Positions 14,675 through 23,865 of a stretch of DNA of 64,000 nt are shown one piece after another. Source of the DNA: Maricaulis maris_C (GTDB lineage: Bacteria > Pseudomonadota > Alphaproteobacteria > Caulobacterales > Maricaulaceae). Both the position numbers and the translations under genes were made by a program. The DNA is taken from NCBI RefSeq assembly GCF_049116555.1, contig NZ_JAGDYT010000001.1, positions 620,001-684,000 on the forward strand. Reading direction: 5' to 3'. Each line of letters begins with the position of its first letter. Within the stretch, counting starts at the first letter, position 1. The notes beneath the pieces were generated by a model that ran no database searches, was not told the origin of the DNA, and saw only the letters and a program-made list of their open reading frames with translations.

Positions 14675-17424
14675 TGGCCGAGCCTTTCCAGGATATCGGG
14701 AACATGGACCTGATCCGCCTTGTAGTTTCCGGTCAGCGCATACATGGCGATATTGACGCCGAACCGGATCGCCATTTCGCGCTGGCGTTCGCCGCCTTCA
14801 ATGGGTGCGGCCGCGCCGCCGCCATCGCCGCGCGCCCAGGCCGTGGCCCAGTCATGCGATCCGATAATCACGCCGGATGTGCCATCACGTGAGGCGCCAT
14901 CGGGATTGGCCTCGACCCAGACCGGTGAGCCGGTATGGCGACCGGGGAATTCCTGCAGCAGATAGAAAGCGCGTGTCAAAACGTGGTCCGCCGGGATTTG
15001 CGACAGGGCCGGGACATCAATGCTGTCGAGCACATTGACCAGGCCGGGATGTGGCGCGCCGGCGCGAAGCATGGAGATATCGGCGTCCTGGGTATCAAAG
15101 ATGATCAGCCCGCCAGCGGCCAGATAGGCGGCCACACGGCGCGAGGCCTCCGGGCTCAACGGGCCTGCATCACGGGTGACCGGCCAGTAGAGCATCGGGA
15201 AAAAGATCAACTCATCCGTATTCACATTCACGGCCAGGGGCGGTTCCGGCTCCATGGCGCTGCGCCGGAAAATCTCCTGCGACAGGCCGGCGAGACCGGC
15301 CTCGCTGCGAGTGTCGATCGCAGTGTCGCCTGTGGTCACATAGCCGAACCGCAAGGTGAGGGCGGCCTGCATCATTTCGTCGCTGAGGGCGACACGCTCG
15401 GGGGGCGTGTCCTGGGCCTGGACCGGAGGCGCGACCGCCAGCGGCAACAGGCCAAGCGCGAGCAGGGCGGCCGCCGTGGCGGCGCCGAAACGCGCCGGAA
15501 GCCGACCTGCAAGGCCCAGGGCGATCAACACGTCGAGTGCGAGCATGATCAGGGCCGCGGCGAGAAGCCAGGCGTCGAAATGCTGGGCGCGAGGGCCATC
15601 AAGACCCGCGAAACGGGCGCCGGGAAGGTCGCGGGGCAGAGGCTCCATGCGGGTATCCGCTCCGATCACATTGAGGGCAGAGGCCGCCGAGCCAAGCCGG
15701 TAGAGGCCGGGGGGCGCGACGGGGGAAACGATTGTGGTGTCGAAGGCGGCAGCGGGAACCGGTCTCGCACTGACCGGTGCCGAGACCAGCTGGCCGCCCG
15801 CATCAAGCGCCTGATCGAGCACCCAGGCCCCATTGCCGGGCACAGAGGCAGAACCGCCCTGGGACAAGCCCATCAGACGCTGCAACATACGCGGGAAGAG
15901 GCCGGAGAGCGGCAGGTCTGACCAGTCCGGGCTGGCCGTGACATGGAAGAGCACGATCCAGCCGCGGGCGCGACGTTCGGCAGTGACGAGCGGGGTGCCG
16001 TCGACCAGGCGGGCCCAGACGCGGTCCGGCGTGGCACTGCCGGGCTGGGCCAGGACCTGGCGGTCAATCGTGGCGGAATTGTCGGCGGGCAGGCCGGCAA
16101 AGGGCGAGGTGTCCGGGAAGCCGGCAATACGCTGGGGCTCATCCCAGTTGAGCGAGCCACCGAAGAGACGTCCGCCCTCGCGCAGGATGACGGGCAGAAG
16201 GTCATCTCCCTGGGCGGCCAGGCGCGGACCCGCGAAACGGATCAGGACCCCGCCTTCATTGACGAAATCGACAATGCGCTGATCGTCCGAGCGGGCGCTG
16301 TCAGTCATGATGAGGACCGAGACATCCTCCGCCAGAAGGGCGTCGAGATCGCCATCGATCAATTGGGCATGCGGGCCCAGCGCGCTGCGCACATAATGCA
16401 GGTCGGAAAGAAGGGGTTGCCCTTCATCGCTTTCCAGCGTGATCAGGCCGACCCGGGGACGCTGCCATTGATCGCCGAGCAGGCGGACCGAGGCGGCGGA
16501 GCTGCTGCCATCAAGGCGCAGGCTGGCAATGCGATTGCGCAGATCGAGCGGCAGACCGATATCGGCGCTGGCCATGCCCTCGCCAGCTGCAAATTGCAGA
16601 TCGGTGCGGGCAATGGCGCGTCCGTCACTGCCCAGGGCCGTTACGGCGACGGTGCGCGGGAAATCACGCCCGGCGCGCAGGACGGAGACAGTCAGCCCGT
16701 CCGCAGCCGGTTCCGGCGCCGCCAGACCCAATGGGGCACGGCCGGCATCGGGTTCGATCACGGTGAGGTCACCCAGAGCGTCGAGGGCGCGCGAGAGGTC
16801 CACAGCATCGCGGCTGTCGACACCGTCGCTCAGCCAGGTCACCGCCATCGGCGCGTTCAGGGCATCATTGGAGCGGGCCTCATTGAGGCGCTCGGCGGTG
16901 GCACCGCGGTCAGCGGGCCAGGGTTGGGGGGCGGCGGTTTCGAGCTGGCGACGCGCACTGTCGGCATTGCCCGGGCGCAGGGCCGGGATGGCCTGACCGG
17001 TCGCGGCCGTTGTGACCAGGGTCACGGCTCGCCCATCGCGCTCGGCTTCATCGATCAGGCGTTCGGCTTCCTGGCGCATGTCATTCCAGGCTGCCGCGCT
17101 GGCCCAGCCGCTATCCATGACGATCAGGGCCGGGCGGGTTTCTTCCTCGACACTGGGCGGGGTCCAGACCGGACGGGCCAGGGCGATGATGACCAGCGCT
17201 GCAATCAACAGGCGGAAAAGGATCAGCCACCAGGGTGCGTGTTGCGGGGTCTCGGCGTCATCCGGCGCACCGAGCAGCAGGCGCAGGGGTGGAAAGATGG
17301 CGCGTTTGGGGGCCGGCGGCGTGGCGCGCAACAACAGCCACAACAGGGGCAGGGTCACAAGGCCGGCCAGCGCCAGCGGGGCGCCGAAGGAGAGGGGGCC
17401 GAGAGCAAACATCAGGTCAGACAT
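14671..17424 (-). CDS. BatA/DUF4159 double-domain membrane protein
   Basis: 917 residues. The N-terminal 80 residues are a BatA-type membrane domain (FGAPLALAGLVTLPLLWLLL and a second helix near 66-86). A periplasmic VWA-like part follows, with the weak MIDAS-like DSGWAS. After two more helices near residue 630-670, the C-terminal DUF4159 domain begins (LRFGYVTTGDTAID, DELIFFPMLYWPV, GGLIIFDTQDAD). It overlaps both neighbours (8 bases upstream, 4 downstream), implying coupled translation. The arrangement is typical of alphaproteobacterial moxR operons; function is not established. Confidence 0.85.
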   Translation of the reverse strand: MSDLMFALGPLSFGAPLALAGLVTLPLLWLLLRATPPAPKRAIFPPLRLLLGAPDDAETPQHAPWWLILFRLLIAALVIIALARPVWTPPSVEEETRPALIVMDSGWASAAAWNDMRQEAERLIDEAERDGRAVTLVTTAATGQAIPALRPGNADSARRQLETAAPQPWPADRGATAERLNEARSNDALNAPMAVTWLSDGVDSRDAVDLSRALDALGDLTVIEPDAGRAPLGLAAPEPAADGLTVSVLRAGRDFPRTVAVTALGSDGRAIARTDLQFAAGEGMASADIGLPLDLRNRIASLRLDGSSSAASVRLLGDQWQRPRVGLITLESDEGQPLLSDLHYVRSALGPHAQLIDGDLDALLAEDVSVLIMTDSARSDDQRIVDFVNEGGVLIRFAGPRLAAQGDDLLPVILREGGRLFGGSLNWDEPQRIAGFPDTSPFAGLPADNSATIDRQVLAQPGSATPDRVWARLVDGTPLVTAERRARGWIVLFHVTASPDWSDLPLSGLFPRMLQRLMGLSQGGSASVPGNGAWVLDQALDAGGQLVSAPVSARPVPAAAFDTTIVSPVAPPGLYRLGSAASALNVIGADTRMEPLPRDLPGARFAGLDGPRAQHFDAWLLAAALIMLALDVLIALGLAGRLPARFGAATAAALLALGLLPLAVAPPVQAQDTPPERVALSDEMMQAALTLRFGYVTTGDTAIDTRSEAGLAGLSQEIFRRSAMEPEPPLAVNVNTDELIFFPMLYWPVTRDAGPLSPEASRRVAAYLAAGGLIIFDTQDADISMLRAGAPHPGLVNVLDSIDVPALSQIPADHVLTRAFYLLQEFPGRHTGSPVWVEANPDGASRDGTSGVIIGSHDWATAWARGDGGGAAAPIEGGERQREMAIRFGVNIAMYALTGNYKADQVHVPDILERLGQ

Positions 17425-18313
17425 CCCTCGCGAGGGCGCGGAAAAGGGCGAGCACGGCGCTGGTCGCCGGCCGGTCGGTGCGGTGTGTTACCAGGCTCCA
17501 GCCATACTGGCGGGCGAGGTCGGCGAGGCGTTCGCCATGTTCTGCCCAGCGCTGGCGATAGGCCGAGCGGGCCTCCTCGGCCCGGCCAAAGAGAAGGCTC
17601 TCGCCGCCGCCCGGGTGTTCGAAACGGGTGCGGCCGGCATAGGGGAAGTCCTCCTCCGCCGGATCGACGACCCGCAGCAGGACGCCATGCGCCTCCATGG
17701 CGGCAAAACGTGACAGGCGCGATGCCCAGGTCTCGATCGGATCGAGGAAATCACTGGCCAGTACGACACGGCCATAACGGGAGATATTGGGCGCCTCGAC
17801 GGCAGACGCGTCACCGGGACCCAGTGCCAGCCGGCGTGAGGCGCGTTCCAGCCCCAGCGCGCCGGTGCGGGCAATGGCCGACTCGCCGAGAACACTGACG
17901 CGCTCGCCGCCCTGGGTCAGCAGGGCTGCAACCGCGATCTGGCAGACGGCTGCGCGGTCGATCTTGGCGGAATGATTGCGGCTGGAGGCGTAGCGCATCG
18001 ACGCCGACCCATCACGCCACAGCCAGATTGTATTGGCCGCTTCCCACTCATTCTGGCGCACAAAGAGCTGGTCCGAGCGCGCGGACTGGCGCCAGTCGAT
18101 CGCCTGGCGGCCATCTTCGGGACGGTGGTGCCGATATTGCCAGAACGTCTCACCAATGCCGGACCGGCGACGACCATGCACGCCCTGGGCGACGGTCGCG
18201 GCGATGCGATCCGCTTCAGCCAGCAGGGAGGGCAGGCTGGCGGCCGCGTCTTCGCCTTCATGGCGCAGCGCGACGACCCTTGCCTCGTCCTGTCGATTGG
18301 CACCCTGGCTCAT
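17417..18313 (-). CDS. DUF58 domain protein
   Basis: 298 residues, soluble. The DUF58 core is GRRRSGIGETFWQYRHHRPED...IDWRQSARSDQLFVR followed by a VWA-like strand with a degenerate MIDAS (DGSASM). DUF58 proteins are almost always encoded next to MoxR ATPases, as here (2 bases after the moxR stop). They probably deliver or present a substrate to the MoxR hexamer; this is inference from genomic association. Confidence 0.9.
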   Translation of the reverse strand: MSQGANRQDEARVVALRHEGEDAAASLPSLLAEADRIAATVAQGVHGRRRSGIGETFWQYRHHRPEDGRQAIDWRQSARSDQLFVRQNEWEAANTIWLWRDGSASMRYASSRNHSAKIDRAAVCQIAVAALLTQGGERVSVLGESAIARTGALGLERASRRLALGPGDASAVEAPNISRYGRVVLASDFLDPIETWASRLSRFAAMEAHGVLLRVVDPAEEDFPYAGRTRFEHPGGGESLLFGRAEEARSAYRQRWAEHGERLADLARQYGWSLVTHRTDRPATSAVLALFRALARDV

Positions 18314-18315
18314 GA

Positions 18316-19314
18316 TCAGGCGGCCCGGTCGGCCAGCGATTTGATCAGGCCTTCCAGCGTGTGCCCGTCAGCGCGGGCCGCGAAGGACAGGGCCATACGG
18401 TGTTTCAGCACCGGCTCGGCCAGCGCCGCGACATCTTCCGTCGACGGCGCGAGGCGCCCCTGAAGGAGGGCCCGGGCGCGACAGGCGAGCATCAGGGCCT
18501 GACCGGCACGCGGTCCGGGACCCCAGGACACGCCGTCGCGCACTTCCGGCACGTCCGTGTCTTCCGGGCGGGCCAGACGCAAAAGGTCAAGAATGGATTC
18601 CAATACCCGCTCGCCAACCGGCAGGCGACGAACCACGGCCTGGAGTTTGAGGATTTCCTCGGCGTCCAGAACGGTGACCGATTCGGCCGCCTCGGCACCG
18701 GTCGTCGCGAGCAGAACAGCGCGCTCGGCATCGCGCGACGGGTAGGGCACGTCGACGCGCAGCAGGAAACGGTCAAGCTGGGCTTCGGGAAGCGGGTAGG
18801 TGCCTTCCTGCTCGATCGGGTTCTGGGTCGCCAGAACATGGAAGGGCTTGGGCAGGTCATGGCGTTCGCCGGCGACCGTGACATGTCCTTCCTGCATGGC
18901 CTGAAGCAGGGCGGCCTGGGTGCGCGGGCTGGCACGGTTGATTTCGTCGGCCATCAGGAGGCGACAGAAGATCGGGCCGGGCAGGAAGCGGAAATGACGC
19001 TTGCCGTCATCGCTCTCTTCCAGGATTTCCGAGCCGAGAATATCAGCGGGCATCAGGTCCGGGGTGAACTGGATGCGCTTGGTATCGATACCGGTCGCCA
19101 CAGCGATCGTCTCCACCAGGCGCGTCTTGGCCAGGCCGGGCGCGCCGACAAGCAGGGTATGACCGCCGGACAGCATGGCCGTGAGGCAAAGCTCGACCTC
19201 GTTCTCCAGGCCATAGATCACGCGACCGATGGACTCCTTGACCGCCTTCAGGCGCTCCGTCGCAGCGTCGGCTTCAGCGATCAGCTCTGCACCGGGTTCA
19301 TTCATCTCGGTCAT
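18316..19314 (-). CDS. MoxR-family AAA+ ATPase
   Basis: 332 residues. Walker A GAPGLAKT at 57-64, Walker B LLMADEINRA, sensor 1 ATQNPIEQEGTYPLPEAQLDRF. It heads a four-gene operon (moxR, DUF58, BatA/DUF4159, VWA) and is expected to act as a chaperone-like remodelling ATPase. The start MTEMNEPG is chosen because homology starts there and AAGGAA is about 9 bases upstream; the frame is open 104 codons further but that part has no family similarity. A TATATG -10-like element lies about 30 bases before the ATG. Confidence 0.93.
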   Translation of the reverse strand: MTEMNEPGAELIAEADAATERLKAVKESIGRVIYGLENEVELCLTAMLSGGHTLLVGAPGLAKTRLVETIAVATGIDTKRIQFTPDLMPADILGSEILEESDDGKRHFRFLPGPIFCRLLMADEINRASPRTQAALLQAMQEGHVTVAGERHDLPKPFHVLATQNPIEQEGTYPLPEAQLDRFLLRVDVPYPSRDAERAVLLATTGAEAAESVTVLDAEEILKLQAVVRRLPVGERVLESILDLLRLARPEDTDVPEVRDGVSWGPGPRAGQALMLACRARALLQGRLAPSTEDVAALAEPVLKHRMALSFAARADGHTLEGLIKSLADRAA

Positions 19315-19395
19315 CGTCCTACATTCCTTTCCGATACAGACCCCATATAGGCCAGTTGGCGCGACGCAGCATGGCGTTGCGCAGATAAGGTGTCC

Positions 19396-19977
19396 ATGCC
19401 CTCGAACTCGCAAACCCGTGATCCAATGCAGTCGCTGCTCAAGGCGGCCCGTGAGGCCGGAACCGGCCTGCCGCCGGTCGAGCGCTGGCACCCCGAATAT
19501 TGCGGGGAGATGGACCTCGTCATCAAGCGGGACGGGTCTTGGTGGCATGAAGGTGTGCGCATCACCCGGGAACGTCTGATACGTCTGTTTGCCACAATCT
19601 TGCGGAAAGATGACGACGGCGTTCATTATCTCGTGACGCCGGTTGAGAAAATCGGCATCGAGGTGGAGGTCGCGCCCTTCCTGGCGGTGCGAGTCGACGT
19701 GGTCGGCGAAGGTCGCGACCAGTCACTGATTTTTACGACCAATATGGATGAACTGACGGAGGCGGGGCCTGATCATCCGATTTCCGTGTCGATCGACCGG
19801 GAAACCGGTGAACCGACACCGCTCGTACATGTCCGTGGCAATCTGGACGCGCTGATGACCCGTCCGGTCTTCTACGAGCTGGCCGAATGCGCGGTTGAGC
19901 ATGAGGGGCGGACCGGCGTGTGGAGCGGGGGCGACTTCTACCCGCTGGGTGAAGAGGATGGCGACGGCGATGCGTGA
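19396..19977 (+). CDS. DUF1285 family protein
   Basis: 193 residues. Hallmarks of DUF1285 are visible: WHPEYCGEMDLVIKRDGSWWHEG, IRLFATILRKDDDGVHYLVTPVEKIGIEVEVAPFLAV and a C-terminal GVWSGGDFYPLGE. The fold is a two-domain beta protein of unknown function. It is divergent from moxR with 81 bases between, and its end overlaps the Nudix gene. The same neighbourhood (moxR / DUF1285-Nudix-cca) recurs across alphaproteobacteria. The first ATG (19396) is chosen; a GTG two codons earlier is possible. Confidence 0.88.
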   Translation: MPSNSQTRDPMQSLLKAAREAGTGLPPVERWHPEYCGEMDLVIKRDGSWWHEGVRITRERLIRLFATILRKDDDGVHYLVTPVEKIGIEVEVAPFLAVRVDVVGEGRDQSLIFTTNMDELTEAGPDHPISVSIDRETGEPTPLVHVRGNLDALMTRPVFYELAECAVEHEGRTGVWSGGDFYPLGEEDGDGDA

Positions 19978-20599
19978 GACCGAGGCGCTGGTCGCCCGAC
20001 TGCGCGACCGGCTGGACCCGATTGATGCGCCGCTTGAAGGGCCGCGTTTCGGTGATGCCGATCTCAATGGCGATGCGCCGGTTCCGCCGGAGCTGGCTGA
20101 TGTGGAGATTCGCGCCGCGGCCGTGATCGCGCCGCTCATCCTGCATGATGGTCCGCCGCGCCTTCTCCTGACCGAGCGTGCGTCCCACCTGCCGCGCCAT
20201 GCCGGCCAGATCAGTTTCCCCGGTGGCCGGATCGATGGCGGCGGGGAAACCGCTGCCCAGGCGGCGGTGCGCGAGCTGGAAGAGGAGGTCGGGATCGGCG
20301 GGCATCATGTCGAGCTTGTCGGTCGCTTCGACAGCTATGCCACCGTGACCGGCTATCACGTCACGCCCTTTGTCGGTGTCATCAAGCCGGGCTTCACCGT
20401 GCGGCCCGATCCGGGCGAGGTCGCGGATGTCTTTGAGACGCCCTTCGATTTCCTCATGGACCCGGCCAATCATCAGCGCCATTCACGCGAATGGCAGGGC
20501 CATGTGCGTCACTACTATGCGATGCCCTGGGAGGGGCGTTATATCTGGGGGGCGACAGCAGGCATGCTGAAATCCCTGCATGACAGGCTATATGGTTGA
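19958..20599 (+). CDS. CoA pyrophosphatase (Nudix hydrolase, NudL-type)
   Basis: 213 residues. The Nudix box GRIDGGGETAAQAA...RELEEEVGI is complete, and just before it is the CoA-subfamily signature LLTERASHLPRHAGQISFPG. Predicted to cleave CoA or its derivatives to 3',5'-ADP and phosphopantetheine. It overlaps the DUF1285 gene by 20 bases; the second ATG at 19970 is an alternative start. Within a tight operon ending with the CCA transferase. Confidence 0.9.
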   Translation: MATAMRETEALVARLRDRLDPIDAPLEGPRFGDADLNGDAPVPPELADVEIRAAAVIAPLILHDGPPRLLLTERASHLPRHAGQISFPGGRIDGGGETAAQAAVRELEEEVGIGGHHVELVGRFDSYATVTGYHVTPFVGVIKPGFTVRPDPGEVADVFETPFDFLMDPANHQRHSREWQGHVRHYYAMPWEGRYIWGATAGMLKSLHDRLYG

Positions 20600-20602
20600 A
20601 TC

Positions 20603-20920
20603 ATGATCCGTATCACGCTCATCGAAATTGCCTCTTTCCTGCTGCCCTTTGCGCTCTTCATGATCTGGCAGCGCCTGTCCTCGCGAAGACCGGAGGCGGG
20701 GCGGTTGCCGACCTTGCGCCTCGCCGCAGCCGGCGCCGGTCTCGCCGTCATCACGATGCTGGCCCTGGTGATCCTGGACGCCAGCCGCGCCGGGCATGAA
20801 GGCGAGCGCTACGTCCCGCCGCAGAATATCGACGGCCGGATCGTCCCGGGCCATTTCGTGCCGGCCGAGGATGACGAAGACGGTGCCGAGCCCACAAGCG
20901 AGGATGACGCGCCGCAATGA
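20603..20920 (+). CDS. Small membrane protein (DUF6111-like)
   Basis: 105 residues. Two helices, about 7-24 (IEIASFLLPFALFMIW) and 41-60 (LAAAGAGLAVITMLALVILD), then a hydrophilic acidic tail with ERYVPPQNIDGRIVPGHFV. That tail motif and the position between a Nudix gene and the CCA transferase gene match what I recall of DUF6111 proteins; this name is tentative. Starts 3 bases after the Nudix stop and overlaps the next gene by ATGA. Confidence 0.75.
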   Translation: MIRITLIEIASFLLPFALFMIWQRLSSRRPEAGRLPTLRLAAAGAGLAVITMLALVILDASRAGHEGERYVPPQNIDGRIVPGHFVPAEDDEDGAEPTSEDDAPQ

Positions 20921-22158
20921 CGGCCGCCAGGCTTGATCCGGCACAGCATGGCTGGATGACAGCACAATCGACGCGCAAGGTGATGGCGGCGCTCGATGCG
21001 GCTGGCCAGGGCGCGTCGCGCTTTGTCGGTGGCTGCGTCCGCAATGCGCTCTTGGGCGTCCCCGTCGCCGATATCGACATTGCCACCCAGCTCGACCCCG
21101 ACCAGGTCATTGCCGCTGCCCGTGCAGCCGGTCTCAAACCTGTCCCCACCGGCAAGGCCCACGGAACGATCACCGTGGTCGCTGAAGGCGAGCCGCTGGA
21201 AGTCACGACATTGCGCCGGGATGTGGCGACTGACGGTCGCCGCGCCGTGGTCGCCTTCACGCGCGACTGGGCCGAGGACGCCCAGCGGCGCGATTTCCGG
21301 CTCAATGCGCTTTATGCCGATGCCGACGGTGTCGTGCATGATCCGACCGGCGGGCTGGCAGACCTGCCTGAGCGACGCTTTGTGTTTGTCGGCGAGGCCG
21401 GTGACCGGATCCGCGAAGATTATCTGCGCATCCTGCGCCTGTTCCGTTTCGAGGCCTGGTACGGCACCGGTACACCGGACGCTCCTGCCCTCGGGGCGGT
21501 CCGCGAACACATGCAGGGTCTGCATAAATTATCCGCCGAACGGGTCTGGTCCGAGCTCAAGAAACTCCTGTCCGCGCCTGATCCGCGAGCGGCCCTTAGG
21601 GTGATGCGTGATTTTGGCCTACTGGATTTGATGCTTGGAGTGAACGGATCCTTAAGAGTCCTGAGCGGTATCATTGCGCAAGATGTAGAATACGGATTAG
21701 CGCCCGATTCGATGCTCAGATTTGCGGCGCTCGCCGATGGCGGACCGGAAAGGATCAGGACCATGGCAGCCAAGATGAAAATGTCGAACGCAGAAGCCCG
21801 TCGCCTTCAGGGCGCCGTCGACCCCGCGGCCCGGGAAGACGTGACGGAGGCTTTTTCCGACCTCCAGGCCGCGGAACGTGCGCTGATGAAGCTCGGTGCC
21901 CGTGCCTTTGAAGACCAGGCCCGCCTCCAGGCAGCTGGCGAGGTGGCCCCGCCGCCGCGTGACTGGCAGCTGCTCGCCAAATTTGCGCGCGAGTGGAAAG
22001 AACCGGAATTCCCGGTCAAGGGTGGCGATCTCATCCTTCTGGGCTATGAGCCCGGTCCGATGCTCGGCGACGCGCTGGACGAACTCAAGGCGCTCTGGAT
22101 CGCCGACCGGTTCGAGCCGACCAAGGACGCGCTGATCGCCAAGTTGAAAAAGCACTAG
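20917..22158 (+). CDS. cca: CCA tRNA nucleotidyltransferase / poly(A) polymerase family
   Basis: 413 residues. Adds or repairs the CCA end of tRNAs. N-terminal nucleotidyltransferase motif VGGCVRNALLG with metal-binding Asp52 and Asp54 (ADIDIATQ), followed by RRDFRLNALYAD and the RNA-binding EDYLRILRLFRFEA motif. The usual GGxVRD has Asn in place of Asp. ATGA overlap with the preceding gene. The sequence from about 21585 to 21760 is AT-richer than the rest of the gene but stays in frame. Confidence 0.93.
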   Translation: MTAARLDPAQHGWMTAQSTRKVMAALDAAGQGASRFVGGCVRNALLGVPVADIDIATQLDPDQVIAAARAAGLKPVPTGKAHGTITVVAEGEPLEVTTLRRDVATDGRRAVVAFTRDWAEDAQRRDFRLNALYADADGVVHDPTGGLADLPERRFVFVGEAGDRIREDYLRILRLFRFEAWYGTGTPDAPALGAVREHMQGLHKLSAERVWSELKKLLSAPDPRAALRVMRDFGLLDLMLGVNGSLRVLSGIIAQDVEYGLAPDSMLRFAALADGGPERIRTMAAKMKMSNAEARRLQGAVDPAAREDVTEAFSDLQAAERALMKLGARAFEDQARLQAAGEVAPPPRDWQLLAKFAREWKEPEFPVKGGDLILLGYEPGPMLGDALDELKALWIADRFEPTKDALIAKLKKH

Positions 22159-22181
22159 GCGGTCTGCCCCACATACCAAAG

Positions 22182-22215
22182 ATAAAAGCCCCGGCCGGTC
22201 GGCCGGGGCTTTTAT
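22182..22215. terminator. Bidirectional rho-independent terminator
   Basis: A perfect 15-bp stem ATAAAAGCCCCGGCC / GGCCGGGGCTTTTAT with loop GGTC. It has T-rich flanks on both strands and sits between the converging cca and CPBP genes, so it can serve both. Confidence 0.92.
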
Positions 22216-22234
22216 CTGCCGTGACGTCAGCCTG

Positions 22235-22948
22235 TCAGACATCCAGGCCGAGATACATCGCCGTGAACCCCAGCGTGTCGACGGCGCCGTGGGCGAGGAT
22301 GTTGGGCCAGAGATTGCGTTTGTTGGCCAGGTAGAGCGCGCCGAGGGCGAGGCCGATCAGGCCGGTCACCACAAACCCGCGGAAGCCCTGATAGTAGGCA
22401 TGTACGCTGCCGAAGATGATGGCCGGGATCAGGATGGCAATGAAGCTGGCCCAGCGGGCATCGGGCAGAAAACGGCCGATGCGGTCGATCAGATAGCCGC
22501 GGAAGAAAATTTCCTCACCGAAAGCGGCGCTGGTCCAGATGATGGCCAGCCACAGCAGGTAAACCGGCAGATTGCCTTCGACATTGCCCCACCGGGCTTC
22601 GACACCGGCCTGCGTCCCGTCGGTGTCCCAGATCCCGAGTAAATCACCGAGATAGGCCGTGCCGGCCCCGACCGCGAGAATGACCACCACGCCCAGCAGG
22701 GCCTGGGGCAGGATCAACGGTCCGGACCACCATCGACGCAGCTTGCGGAAGCCGAAATTGGCCCAGCTCTCTTTCCGGAAATAGCTGATCAGGGCAATGG
22801 TCGTGATCGTGCAGCCCATCGAGACCGGCCCGGCAAAACGCCAGTCGACCAGGTCGTACAGTGCTTTCGAGCCGATCAGCACGACCGCTACCAGGACAAG
22901 TTCGACGAGCAGTCCGATCCGGCTGCGACGGGGCGGGGCGAGAGACAT
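22235..22948 (-). CDS. CPBP-family intramembrane metalloprotease
   Basis: 237 residues with about seven membrane helices. The CPBP/Rce1 motifs are all present: FGEEIFFRGYL (Glu-Glu...Arg), FGSVHAYYQG (Phe...His) and ILAHGAVD (His). The ATG at 22948 has AAGGAA 6 bases upstream. Family members cleave prenylated or peptide substrates in the membrane, or serve in bacteriocin immunity. It is 35 bases downstream of an AraC gene and probably cotranscribed with it. Confidence 0.88.
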   Translation of the reverse strand: MSLAPPRRSRIGLLVELVLVAVVLIGSKALYDLVDWRFAGPVSMGCTITTIALISYFRKESWANFGFRKLRRWWSGPLILPQALLGVVVILAVGAGTAYLGDLLGIWDTDGTQAGVEARWGNVEGNLPVYLLWLAIIWTSAAFGEEIFFRGYLIDRIGRFLPDARWASFIAILIPAIIFGSVHAYYQGFRGFVVTGLIGLALGALYLANKRNLWPNILAHGAVDTLGFTAMYLGLDV

Positions 22949-22983
22949 GGTCATTTCCTTCAACGCGACCGCCGGGTTGGCGG

Positions 22984-23793
22984 TCAGTGAAGGACAGAAT
23001 GCCGATGGGACGGGGCCGGGTCTTGTACGATCGTGCGGGCGTAGTGACCCGGCGTGATGCCATAGGCGGCCTTGAAATGGCGGCTCATATGGGCCTGGTC
23101 GACAAAGCCCGCATCCTGCGCCGCGTCAGCCAGGCGGTCGCCGCCCGCAATCGCCTGCCGGACGTGATCCAGACGCCTTTGGGTCAGGTAGCGAGCCGGA
23201 CTGGTCCCACGCAGTGTTCGAAAGTCTCGGCATAATTGCCAGCGATCCAGCCCGGTTAGCTGTTCCAGCTCGTCCAGTGACACGCCGCGGGCGCTGTGGA
23301 GGTGGATATGTTCGCAAGCGGCCTCGACCACCGCGGTCGTCACCGGGTTTGCCTCGACCGGCGCATCGCTGAGACGATCCAGGGCCAGGGCCAGGTCCAT
23401 CAGGGCGCTCTCCTGTTGCAGGGCGTCGGACCGGGGCGACAGATCCAGCATGGCCCGTACGGCGCTGATCAGCGCCGGGTCGCGGCTGACCCCGCCTGCA
23501 AGGAAGGGCAAACCGCCTCCCGGGCGATGCCGGGTCAGGATTTCCGGCAGTATATTGAGACCGGCATAGCCGAACCCCTCCGCATCGCCGGGGCGTCCAT
23601 CATGCAATTCGTCCGGGTGCAGTACGACGACCGCACCGGGCTGCGAGCGCCGCGTCGCCCCGCGATAGTCGAAATCCTGCACCCCGCGTGTGGTGAGCGC
23701 GAATGTGTAGGTGTCATGGCGATGTGGCGAGAACGCCGTCGCGACAATATCGGCGCGAAAGCGCTGGACGGGCAGGGCGGGGTTGAGAGGCAT
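22984..23793 (-). CDS. AraC-family transcriptional regulator (cupin-sensor type)
   Basis: 269 residues. N-terminal cupin-like ligand domain (FSPHRHDTYTFALTTRG, VVLHPDELHDGRPG) and C-terminal AraC helix-turn-helix pair (SLDELEQLTGLDRWQLCRDF, LADAAQDAGFVDQAHMSRHF, ending GITPGHYAR). The HxHD...H cupin His residues are kept. It precedes the CPBP protease gene by 35 bases, making that gene its likely target. ATG 23793 is chosen over a TTG two codons earlier. Confidence 0.88.
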   Translation of the reverse strand: MPLNPALPVQRFRADIVATAFSPHRHDTYTFALTTRGVQDFDYRGATRRSQPGAVVVLHPDELHDGRPGDAEGFGYAGLNILPEILTRHRPGGGLPFLAGGVSRDPALISAVRAMLDLSPRSDALQQESALMDLALALDRLSDAPVEANPVTTAVVEAACEHIHLHSARGVSLDELEQLTGLDRWQLCRDFRTLRGTSPARYLTQRRLDHVRQAIAGGDRLADAAQDAGFVDQAHMSRHFKAAYGITPGHYARTIVQDPAPSHRHSVLH

Positions 23794-23865
23794 CGACAAT
23801 CCGGAGGCAGCTTTGCCAACAGGATGCCTGTCAGCCCACCATCGGATGCAGGGTGCGCTGAAGTT

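Noticed and set aside
13316..14713. 465-codon plus-strand reading frame opposite the VWA gene
   Set aside because: Same shadow type as above; rich in His, Gln and Arg with no domain.
15943..17898. 651-codon plus-strand reading frame opposite the BatA/DUF4159 and DUF58 genes
   Set aside because: Composition is a frame shadow of GC-rich codons (Gln/Arg/Gly/His-rich), with no domain; the minus-strand genes are clearly real.
19315..19626. 104-codon N-terminal extension of MoxR
   Set aside because: Antisense to the DUF1285 gene start and without similarity to MoxR proteins.
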